The notes under the pieces are model-generated. The model was not told the origin of the DNA. It ran no database searches and saw only the letters and a program-made list of their open reading frames with translations. Position numbers and translations under genes: made by a program. This document shows, piece after piece, positions 1 to 6,219 of a stretch of 9,117 bases of DNA. The DNA is from Candidatus Uhrbacteria bacterium (GTDB taxonomy: Bacteria > Patescibacteriota > Patescibacteriia > 2-12-FULL-60-25): contig CAIKNB010000048.1 in NCBI GenBank assembly GCA_903828685.1, positions 1 to 9,117 on the forward strand, written 5' to 3'. The first letter of the stretch is position 1. The number at the start of each line of letters is the position of its first letter.

Positions 1-2924
1 CTTTGCAGTGCATCCATGACGGCAAGCTTTTATCCGACAACAACCGCTATACCATCGCCGGCATGGACCACTCATTGGTGGCGCCGGATTTCATGCTCGA
101 GGCTTTTGCTGACATCCCGGGAGCCGTGGAGAACACGCGGCGCATCGCTGACCGCTGCAACGTCAAGCTCGAGCTGGGCAAGAATCATCTGCCCGTGTTC
201 CAGGTGCCGGAAGGCGAAACGCCGGATACGCAGTTGCGCAAACTCTGCGAAGCCGGATTGCAGGACCGCTATCCGCACGGAGCATCGCCCGAAGCCAAGG
301 AACGTCTCGAGTTCGAGCTCGCCACCATCGAGCGCATGGGTTTCGCCTCGTACTTCCTCATCGTGCATGATTACGTGAGCTGGGCCAAGGAACATGGCGT
401 GATCGTAGGACCGGGACGCGGTTCGGCTGCCGGTTCAATCGCCTCGTACGCGCTTAAGATTACCAACTTGGATCCTCTGCGTTACGGCTTGCTGTTTGAG
501 CGTTTCCTGAATCCGGATCGCATCTCTATGCCGGATATCGACATGGATTTTGACGACGTCAAACGCAAGGACGTGATCGAATACGTGACGCAAAAATACG
601 GAGGCGACCGCGTGGCTGGCATCATCACTTTCGGTACCATGGCGGCGCGCGCGGCCGTGCGCGACGTGGGCCGCGTACTGGGTCTGACTTTCCAGGAAGT
701 CGACCAAGTGGCCAAAGTAATTCCTCCTCCGGTGCAGGGCCGCCACATACCGTTGGAAAAATCCGTGCAGGAGGTGCCGGAACTCAAGGCCTTGTATGAA
801 GGCGATCAGCGCGTGCATCAGCTCATCAATCTGGCCATCAAGCTCGAAGGCACGGCGCGCCACGCCTCGCAGCACGCTTGCGGCATCGTGATTGCGCCGT
901 CGCCGCTCGTGGGATTCGCACCGCTGCAGAAGGCCCAAGGCGGTGACGTGGAGCAAGTCATTCAATATTCCCTGCATCCGGTCGAAGTCGTGGGTCTGCT
1001 CAAGATGGACTTTCTAGGGCTCTCTAACCTGACCATCATTCGCGACTGCTTGGAGATCATGGAAGCCGTTCACGGGGTGAGCGTCAACATCGACGAGATT
1101 CCTTTGGACAACCCCGAGACGTACGAACTGTTGGGCAAAGGCGAAACCACGGGCGTATTCCAGCTTGAATCCGACGGCATGAAGCGCTACATCAAGGAAC
1201 TCAAGCCGAGCGTCATTGAAGACATCATTGCCATGGTGGCGCTGTATCGCCCCGGCCCCATGCAGTTCATCGATTCGTTCATCGCGCGCAAACACGGTCG
1301 GGAGAAAATCAGCTATGCCCATCCTTTGTTGGAGAACGCCCTAAAGAACACTTATGGTATTCCGGTCTACCAGGAGCAGGTCATGCAAGTCTCCAAGGAC
1401 ATGGCCGGCTTCACGGGCGGCGAAGCCGATACTCTGCGCAAAGCCATGGGCAAGAAGATCGCCAAGCTCATGGCCGAGATGAAAGCTAAGTTTATCCTGG
1501 GTTCGGTCAAGAACAGCGTGCCGCGCGAAATCGCCGAGGAGATCTTCCAGCAGTTCGAGGAATTCGCGGCCTACGGTTTCAATAAATCCCACGCTGCATG
1601 TTACGCGCTCATCGCATACCAGACGGCGTACCTCAAAGCGCACTGGCCAGAATGCTTCATGGCCGCGCTCATGAATTCCGATGCGCAGAACCTGGATCGC
1701 ATCACCATTGAGGTCGAAGAATGTTCGCGCATGGGCATGGTCGTGCTGCCGCCGGATGCGAACGAATCTTTCGCCGGTTTTTCCGTGGTCAAATCCTCGG
1801 TCAAGCAGCAAGCGGCTGAAGCTTCCTCGGTCAAGCACGCCAAACCCACGCTGCGTTTCGGCCTCGTGGCCATCAAAGGCTTGGGTCAGGATGTGGTTGA
1901 TCTGATAATCGCCGAACGCAAGCAGGGCGGAGCTTACCGCGACTTGACCGACTTCTTGACGCGCGTGCCAGGCAAAGCCGTCAACCGTAAATCCCTTGAG
2001 TCGCTTATCCGCTCCGGCGCCATGGATCGCTTTGGTGAGCGCAACCAGCTGCTCTACAACATCGAGGCGTTATTGGAATACCGGCGTAATCAAGAAAGGG
2101 AATCGTCTTCGGGTCAGGTCAACCTCTTCGTCCTCGGACCTTCGCCCGTGTCTGAGCTGCATCTCAAATCCGCACCGCCGGCCAAGCAACATGACCTGCT
2201 CATGTGGGAAAAGGAACTCTTGGGCCTGTACTTGTCGGGGCATCCGTTCCGCGAATATGCAGCCAAGCTGCAAAATGTGCTGGTGCCTATCAGCGAATTG
2301 GGAAAGCATCTAAAATCCAAGAACGTGCGCATCGGCGGCGTGGTGACACAGGCCAAGAAGATCCGCACCAAGAACAACGAAAACATGGTTTTCGCCATGC
2401 TTGAGGACATGACCGGCAAGTGCGAAGCCATCGCTTTCCCGCGCGTGCTGCAGGATACGTTGAATTGTTGGGATGTGGATAAGGTTTTGGTCGTGTCAGG
2501 CAAGCCGCAAGACAAGGATGGCCAGCTTAAAGTGTTGGTGGATACGGCTTACGAAGTGACACCGGAAAACGTAGATGAAATTTGCAATAACGGCATCGCG
2601 CATCGCGCAGCGGAAGAAGCGATTGATGCGCCAGGCACGCAGAACACGGAACGCGGGATGTCTGATGAAGGCCGTGTCCCATCTGGCGAAGCGTCCGCGC
2701 CGCAATCGGTCACCTTCCATATGCGCGCCACCATGCCGCAATCGGTGTTGCTCAAGCTGCGCCGCGTTTGCGACGAGCGGCGCGGTTCTTATCCCGTGTT
2801 TTTCCTCATTGACGATGTGGATGGCCAGCGCCGCATCAAATCCTCGGCCAAGATTTCGTGGAGCGAAGATATCGTCAAGGAAATCGAAGGCATCCTGGGC
2901 CCGGGAACCGTGAAGATAGGGTAG
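1..2924 (+). CDS. dnaE: DNA polymerase III alpha subunit (5'-truncated by window edge)
   Basis: Catalytic subunit of the replicative DNA polymerase, a family C polymerase acting in the cytoplasmic replisome. About 973 residues are visible. The N-terminal PHP domain is mostly cut off, and the codon at 3 is internal (the family reads LxCI-x-GK here), not a start. Numbered from that codon, visible landmarks are the nucleotide-binding GPGRGSAAGS (136-145), the catalytic pair in PDIDMDF (Asp178, Asp180), the third catalytic aspartate in LLKMDFLGL (Asp336), a helix-hairpin-helix region (about 615-680), QVNLF (705-709) matching the beta-clamp-binding consensus, an OB-fold (about 771-857) and a short C-terminal domain (about 903-973). 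The known roles of the aspartates come from E. coli alpha D401, D403 and D555. All three are kept, so the enzyme should be active. A small insertion near 594-616 carries a short duplication. The stop is TAG at 2922. Confidence 0.97.
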   Translation, partial: LQCIHDGKLLSDNNRYTIAGMDHSLVAPDFMLEAFADIPGAVENTRRIADRCNVKLELGKNHLPVFQVPEGETPDTQLRKLCEAGLQDRYPHGASPEAKERLEFELATIERMGFASYFLIVHDYVSWAKEHGVIVGPGRGSAAGSIASYALKITNLDPLRYGLLFERFLNPDRISMPDIDMDFDDVKRKDVIEYVTQKYGGDRVAGIITFGTMAARAAVRDVGRVLGLTFQEVDQVAKVIPPPVQGRHIPLEKSVQEVPELKALYEGDQRVHQLINLAIKLEGTARHASQHACGIVIAPSPLVGFAPLQKAQGGDVEQVIQYSLHPVEVVGLLKMDFLGLSNLTIIRDCLEIMEAVHGVSVNIDEIPLDNPETYELLGKGETTGVFQLESDGMKRYIKELKPSVIEDIIAMVALYRPGPMQFIDSFIARKHGREKISYAHPLLENALKNTYGIPVYQEQVMQVSKDMAGFTGGEADTLRKAMGKKIAKLMAEMKAKFILGSVKNSVPREIAEEIFQQFEEFAAYGFNKSHAACYALIAYQTAYLKAHWPECFMAALMNSDAQNLDRITIEVEECSRMGMVVLPPDANESFAGFSVVKSSVKQQAAEASSVKHAKPTLRFGLVAIKGLGQDVVDLIIAERKQGGAYRDLTDFLTRVPGKAVNRKSLESLIRSGAMDRFGERNQLLYNIEALLEYRRNQERESSSGQVNLFVLGPSPVSELHLKSAPPAKQHDLLMWEKELLGLYLSGHPFREYAAKLQNVLVPISELGKHLKSKNVRIGGVVTQAKKIRTKNNENMVFAMLEDMTGKCEAIAFPRVLQDTLNCWDVDKVLVVSGKPQDKDGQLKVLVDTAYEVTPENVDEICNNGIAHRAAEEAIDAPGTQNTERGMSDEGRVPSGEASAPQSVTFHMRATMPQSVLLKLRRVCDERRGSYPVFFLIDDVDGQRRIKSSAKISWSEDIVKEIEGILGPGTVKIG
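1794..1837 (+). repeat. Short direct repeat inside dnaE
   Basis: The 14-mer tcctcggtcaagca occurs at 1794-1807 and again, exactly 30 bases later, at 1824-1837. It encodes two SSVK motifs ten residues apart. The unit sits in a segment between the family-conserved PDxNESF and FGLxAIKGxG blocks where most DnaE proteins are shorter, so it looks like a small in-frame duplication within a flexible loop. No function is inferred. Confidence 0.6.
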
Positions 2925-2941
2925 ATGCCCGGTGTCTCGTG

Positions 2942-2950
2942 TGCTATACT
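2942..2950 (+). promoter_or_regulatory. Extended -10 promoter for the 389-residue membrane protein gene
   Basis: TG at 2942-2943, one base, then TATACT at 2945-2950 forms an extended -10 element with five of six consensus bases. No convincing -35 is seen about 17 bases upstream, which is tolerable for extended -10 promoters. A start seven bases downstream would fall at A2957, only six bases before the ATG at 2963, giving a nearly leaderless mRNA. The element lies in the 38-base gap after dnaE, so the downstream gene probably has its own transcription in addition to any readthrough. Confidence 0.6.
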
Positions 2951-2962
2951 CGGGTCATCTTT

Positions 2963-4132
2963 ATGCCGCTCCGCTCTTCCCACCATTCATCGCCGCGCGA
3001 AGCTTTTCCGCGCGCCCAGTCATCCAACCTGTACCGCAATATAGGTTTTACGTTTTTGGCTTTGACCGTACTGGTGGTCATCGTGGCCCTGTGGATTTCG
3101 TCTGTCCATGCCCGCGTCGTGGTGAAAGTCAGGCATGAGACCACGCAGCTCCAGACCACGGTTGAGGTGGCTAAAAGTCCGGTGCAAGGCCAGTTGCAAG
3201 GGCGCGTAGTGACCGGCACGTTCGAGAAGATTCAGGAATTCGGCGTCAACGATTCTTCCAGCACCTTGCCCGAGGATTTGCCGGTCGCCGGCACGGTCAA
3301 GATCGTGAACAACTATTCCAAAGCGCAGGCTTTGATCAAAACCACGCGGTTGCTTACCACGGATGGACGGCTATATCGCATCGACAAGACTGTAGTGGTT
3401 CCCTCCAAACAGAGCGTCAACGTAGCGGCGCATTCGGATAAGAGCGGCAGCGCTTATGTCCTGGCCGCAGGCACGCGCCTGGTTATCCCTGGTCTGTGGG
3501 CTGAAATGCAAAAGTATATATATGCCGAAGCGGTCAGTGGTTTCAGCGGCGGCACGCAAATCTCCAAGATCGTGACCGATATGGATGTGAATTCCGCGCA
3601 GAAGACCTTGCAGGATGCGGTGTTGGAGCAGGCCAAAAAGACGCTGCGCGCCGAAGCTGGCGTAGGGGATGACTGGAATGCCGTGTTCACCACCAAGACC
3701 GTGGATCAGAAGAGCAATGCTGCGACGGGCCAGAAGTCCGACGAGTTCCTGGCTTCGGTCAAGCTGGATGTGACCGCGGTATTTTATCCGTCCAAAGACA
3801 TGGATGTCCTAGTGCAACAGAAACTTAAAGAGCGCCTGCCCGACGGCCGCGAACTTACGGACTACAATCCCTCGCTCGTGACTTACCATATCGAACAGAC
3901 TGATGTGCCCAACGAAACGGCGCGCATTTCCATCTCGGCCCAAGCCGGTTCCAGGCTTACGACCAACAGCCCAGGGTTGTCCAAGGATGCAGTGGCCGGA
4001 CTCTCGCTGTCTGACGCCAAGGCCAAGCTTGAATCTTTGGATGGCGTGGATTCGGTGGATATCCAAATCCGTCCCTCATGGATCGGCAAGCTGCCCACCA
4101 TGCAGAACCATATCGATCTGCTGGTGCAATAG
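2963..4132 (+). CDS. Single-pass membrane protein, Parcubacteria baseplate-J-like family (tentative)
   Basis: A 389-residue protein. The start at ATG 2963 is chosen because the open frame upstream runs into dnaE and a -10 element lies just before this ATG. A basic N-terminus (about 1-26) is followed by one hydrophobic segment (about 27-48) and no cleavable-signal motif. Some 340 residues therefore probably lie outside the cytoplasm, anchored by the N-terminus. The external part looks beta-rich. It contains GTVKIVNNYSKAQALIKTTR (111-130), then DGRLYRI (134-140), IPGL (175-178), FSGG (194-197) and a C-terminal block with VDSVDIQIRPSW (362-373). From memory, this order resembles proteins in Parcubacteria genomes that are annotated as baseplate-J-like or left hypothetical. 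The resemblance is not proof of a phage-type baseplate. Neighbouring genes are housekeeping and give no functional clue; no phage genes are nearby. A cell-surface structural role is a guess. Confidence 0.85.
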   Translation: MPLRSSHHSSPREAFPRAQSSNLYRNIGFTFLALTVLVVIVALWISSVHARVVVKVRHETTQLQTTVEVAKSPVQGQLQGRVVTGTFEKIQEFGVNDSSSTLPEDLPVAGTVKIVNNYSKAQALIKTTRLLTTDGRLYRIDKTVVVPSKQSVNVAAHSDKSGSAYVLAAGTRLVIPGLWAEMQKYIYAEAVSGFSGGTQISKIVTDMDVNSAQKTLQDAVLEQAKKTLRAEAGVGDDWNAVFTTKTVDQKSNAATGQKSDEFLASVKLDVTAVFYPSKDMDVLVQQKLKERLPDGRELTDYNPSLVTYHIEQTDVPNETARISISAQAGSRLTTNSPGLSKDAVAGLSLSDAKAKLESLDGVDSVDIQIRPSWIGKLPTMQNHIDLLVQ

Positions 4133-4144
4133 GGCTAGTGTACA

Positions 4145-4173
4145 TTGACGCAGTTTGGCTTTGAGCGTAATCT
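4145..4173 (+). promoter_or_regulatory. Candidate thrS leader promoter
   Basis: TTGACG (4145-4150) matches the -35 consensus at five of six bases. It is followed after 17 bases by TAATCT (4168-4173), a weak -10 (three of six). The predicted start seven bases after the -10 is A4180, exactly the first base of the codon-bearing hairpin of the T-box leader. The agreement of the two independent predictions supports the call; the weak -10 limits it. Confidence 0.4.
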
Positions 4174-4179
4174 TGTTTT

Positions 4180-4198
4180 ACCGGACTCACCAACCGGT
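4180..4198 (+). promoter_or_regulatory. Putative ultrashort Stem I / specifier hairpin
   Basis: ACCGG (4180-4184) pairs with CCGGT (4194-4198) around the nine-base loop ACTCACCAA. The loop contains the threonine codons ACT (4185-4187) and ACC (4189-4191). ACC is the better specifier because it is followed by a purine, as is usual in T-box specifier loops. Both codons would be read by tRNA-Thr(GGU). No longer Stem I with distal loop or AG bulge could be folded from the bases upstream. The assignment is inference from pairing and from the match to the gene's amino acid. Confidence 0.55.
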
Positions 4199-4240
4199 TT
4201 CAGACAATCTAAAAAAAGTGTCCCGGTGTACACCGGGAAA

Positions 4241-4280
4241 GTTGGGTGGAACCACCCCGGTGTCACACCGGGGTCCCGAC
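4241..4280 (+). promoter_or_regulatory. T-box antiterminator
   Basis: Two perfectly paired helices flank the family's invariant seven-base bulge: A1 of six pairs (one G-U), bulge TGGAACC at 4247-4253, and A2 of nine pairs closed by a TCA loop (4263-4265). The 3' strand of A1 is also the 5' strand of the terminator, so only one of the two structures can form. Confidence 0.9.
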
Positions 4281-4322
4281 AGTTTCATTCCGTTAGCGGG
4301 ATGGAATAGTCGGGCATTTTTT
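4275..4322 (+). terminator. Conditional terminator of the thrS T-box
   Basis: CCCGAC (4275-4280) pairs with GTCGGG (4309-4314). Inside it CATTCCG (4286-4292) pairs with CGGGATG (4297-4303) around a TTAG loop, giving a two-part hairpin with an internal loop. Six T residues follow at 4317-4322. It lies 49 bases before the thrS start and overlaps the antiterminator, so it should act as the default off state when tRNA-Thr is charged. Confidence 0.85.
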
Positions 4323-4342
4323 ATCCATAAAATATATTGTAC

Positions 4343-4362
4343 GGGCACGGCGCGTCGTGCCC
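4343..4362 (+). promoter_or_regulatory. Strong hairpin just upstream of the thrS start codon
   Basis: GGGCACG (4343-4349) pairs perfectly with CGTGCCC (4356-4362) around the six-base loop GCGCGT. The hairpin ends eight bases before the ATG at 4371, where a ribosome binding site would be expected; no Shine-Dalgarno is present. No T tract follows, so it is not a terminator. It could affect translation initiation or protect the mRNA. The loop includes CGT, which matches a threonine anticodon, but the loop lacks the usual uridine before it. Confidence 0.6.
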
Positions 4363-4370
4363 CTTCCAAT

Positions 4371-6158
4371 ATGCAATATCCAATCGAAACACGCCGCCAT
4401 AGCGCGGCACACGTCATGGCAGCCGCGGTCAAACGCCTGTTCCCGCAGGCCAAGTTCGGCGTCGGACCGGCCATCGATAACGGTTTTTATTACGACATCG
4501 ACATCGGACGACCGCTTACGCCCGAAGATCTCAAGGCTATCGACAAGGAAATGTGGAAAGTCGTGAACCAGAAAGCGGAATTTATCCGCGAAGAAATGAG
4601 CATCGAAGATGGCATCAAATTATTCGAATCGCTCGGCCAGACTTACAAGGTCGAGCTGCTCAACGATCTCAAGACCAAAGGCACGACCAAAGTCGATGCC
4701 GAAGAGTTGGGAGATGTGGAGCCTGGAGCGACCAAAATCTCGACTTACCGTACCGGCAATTTCGTGGATTTGTGCCGCGGTCCTCATGTGGCCGAGGCTA
4801 AGGACATCGGAGCCTGGAAAATATACCGTATGGCAGCCGTGTATTGGCGCGGCAAAGAGACGAATCCGCAGCTGCAGCGCGTTTACGGCTTGTGCTTTGC
4901 CACGGCCGAAGAGCTGGAGGCTTACGAGAAGATGCTGGAAGAAGCCAAAAAGCGCGATCACAAGATCCTGGGCCCGGCGCTCGACCTCTTCACGTTTTCC
5001 GAACTGGTTGGCTCGGGCTTGCCGCTGTGGACTCCGAAGGGCACGATCATGCGCAATCTGCTCGATGAGTTCGTTTGGTCGCTGCGTTCCATGCGCGGCT
5101 ATGAAAAAGTCGATATCCCGCACATCACCAAAAAGGAATTGTACGAAGTCAGCGGTCATTGGGACAAATACCAGAACGACCTGTTCAAGATAAAGACGCG
5201 CGAAGGGCACGAGTTTGCCATGAAGCCCATGAATTGCCCGCACCACACCCAGATCTACGCCCGCAAGCTTTGGAGCTACCGCGAACTGCCACAACGCTAT
5301 GCCAACACGACCATGTGCTATCGCGACGAGCAGACGGGCGAACTTTCCGGCTTGTCGCGGGTACGCGCTTTTGCGCAAGATGATGCGCACGTGTTTTGCC
5401 GCATGTCCCAGTCAAAAGAGGAGTTCCTGAAGATTTGGGACATCGTCCACGAGTTTTACGCGGTGTTCGGTTTCAAGCTCCAGGTAAGGTTGAGTCGGCA
5501 TGATGCTGCGGCGCCCCAAAAATATCTCGGCGATCCGGACAAATGGGAAAAAGCCGAGAGTATGCTGCGCGAAATCATCGCGGAAAAGAAAGTCGAAGCC
5601 TTGGACGGCATGGGCGAGGCTGCTTTCTACGGCCCTAAACTTGATTTCATGGCCAAGGATTCGCTGGGCCGTGAATGGCAGGTGGCGACCATCCAGCTGG
5701 ATATGAACATGCCGGAGCGTTTCGGCTTGACCTGCGTGAACGAAAAAGGCGACCAGGAAACCATCGTCATGATCCACGCTGCAATCATGGGTTCGATTGA
5801 GCGTTTCTTGTCGATCGCCATCGAACATTATGCCGGCGCTTTCCCGCTGTGGCTCGCGCCCGTGCAGGTCGCGATCCTGCCCGTGGCTGATCGACATAAT
5901 GATTTCGCCCAAGCTCTGGCCGAAGAATTCAAAGCGCAGGGCATCCGCATCGAAGTCGATGACAGCACTGAGTCGGTGGGCAAAAAAATCCGCCACGCGG
6001 AAATGCAAAAAATCCCGGTCGCGCTCGTGGTCGGTGATAAAGAGATGGAAAGCAGCGATTTGACTGTGCGGCGCAGAGGGGAGAAAGATCAGCGCTTGCA
6101 ACCCAAAACCGAACTGCTCGCCGAACTCAAACAGGCGATTGCGCAGAGAACGAGCTGA
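4371..6158 (+). CDS. thrS: Threonyl-tRNA synthetase, lacking the TGS domain
   Basis: Charges tRNA-Thr with threonine (class II synthetase, cytoplasmic, normally a dimer). At 595 residues it is shorter than the E. coli enzyme (642) because it starts directly at the second domain. The start at ATG 4371 is chosen because the open frame further upstream runs through the T-box. Editing domain (about 1-190): His10 and His14 in HSAAH, Cys135 and His139 in CRGPH, the HxxxH/CxxxH set used to clear mischarged Ser-tRNA-Thr. Catalytic core (about 195-495): MNCPHH with zinc ligand Cys289, motif 2 with YRDE (317-320 region), His340 in DDAH, His469 in MIHAAIMGS, then motif 3 with SIERF. Anticodon-binding domain about 496-595, including PVQVAILPV and KKIRHAE. 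All zinc and editing ligands are present, so both activities are expected. Expression is predicted to be controlled by the T-box upstream. It converges with the minus-strand gene at 6220. Confidence 0.97.
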   Translation: MQYPIETRRHSAAHVMAAAVKRLFPQAKFGVGPAIDNGFYYDIDIGRPLTPEDLKAIDKEMWKVVNQKAEFIREEMSIEDGIKLFESLGQTYKVELLNDLKTKGTTKVDAEELGDVEPGATKISTYRTGNFVDLCRGPHVAEAKDIGAWKIYRMAAVYWRGKETNPQLQRVYGLCFATAEELEAYEKMLEEAKKRDHKILGPALDLFTFSELVGSGLPLWTPKGTIMRNLLDEFVWSLRSMRGYEKVDIPHITKKELYEVSGHWDKYQNDLFKIKTREGHEFAMKPMNCPHHTQIYARKLWSYRELPQRYANTTMCYRDEQTGELSGLSRVRAFAQDDAHVFCRMSQSKEEFLKIWDIVHEFYAVFGFKLQVRLSRHDAAAPQKYLGDPDKWEKAESMLREIIAEKKVEALDGMGEAAFYGPKLDFMAKDSLGREWQVATIQLDMNMPERFGLTCVNEKGDQETIVMIHAAIMGSIERFLSIAIEHYAGAFPLWLAPVQVAILPVADRHNDFAQALAEEFKAQGIRIEVDDSTESVGKKIRHAEMQKIPVALVVGDKEMESSDLTVRRRGEKDQRLQPKTELLAELKQAIAQRTS

Positions 6159-6170
6159 AATCATGAGAAC

Positions 6171-6201
6171 AAAACCCCACGGTGAGCACCGGGGGGTTTT
6201 T
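6171..6201. terminator. Bidirectional terminator between thrS and the convergent gene
   Basis: AAAACCCC (6171-6178) pairs with GGGGTTTT (6193-6200), and inside it CGGT (6180-6183) pairs with ACCG (6188-6191) around a GAGC loop with one A/G mismatch. It reads into five T on the plus strand, 12 bases after the thrS stop. On the minus strand it reads into TTTTGTTCT, 19 bases after the stop of the 841-residue gene. It should end transcripts from both sides. Confidence 0.85.
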
Positions 6202-6219
6202 ATGTTTGATTGTAGTCTG

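Larger units (their letters stand above)
4180..4322 (+). promoter_or_regulatory. T-box riboswitch (tRNA-Thr sensing) controlling thrS
   Basis: This leader has the T-box signature and the complete set of competing helices. A hairpin with threonine codons in its loop (4180-4198) is followed by an A-rich linker and a Stem III hairpin (CCCGGT/ACCGGG, 4222-4237). The antiterminator follows: helix A1 GTTGGG (4241-4246) with CCCGAC (4275-4280), the seven-base bulge TGGAACC (4247-4253), and helix A2 ACCCCGGTG (4254-4262) with CACCGGGGT (4266-4274). CCCGAC can instead pair with GTCGGG (4309-4314) to form a terminator ending in six T. In known T-boxes the UGGN of the bulge pairs with the NCCA end of uncharged tRNA. 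Here UGGA predicts a tRNA-Thr with U73. Uncharged tRNA-Thr should thus favour thrS readthrough. No Stem II or IIA/B pseudoknot is apparent, and Stem I is unusually short. Confidence 0.92.

Noticed and set aside
435..1838. Several antisense open frames of 100-180 codons opposite dnaE
   Set aside because: They mirror a strongly conserved coding sequence, have no promoter or family motif, and are explained by the codon bias of dnaE.
2928..2954. CCCG/CGGG pairing as a dnaE terminator
   Set aside because: The stem has only four or five pairs with a loop of about 19 bases and no proper T tract, and it overlaps the promoter.
2858..2962. N-terminal extension of the membrane protein by 35 codons into dnaE
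   Set aside because: It overlaps dnaE out of frame and contains the -10 element. The basic N-terminus and membrane segment follow the ATG at 2963.
4333..4338. TATATT as a second thrS promoter downstream of the T-box terminator
   Set aside because: No -35 or TG extension is present, and the AT-rich tail after a terminator easily produces such hexamers. It would also bypass the riboswitch.
4155..4370. N-terminal extension of ThrRS by 72 codons
   Set aside because: This stretch is the T-box leader and hairpin. The extension does not resemble a TGS domain, and the conserved editing domain begins at the ATG at 4371.
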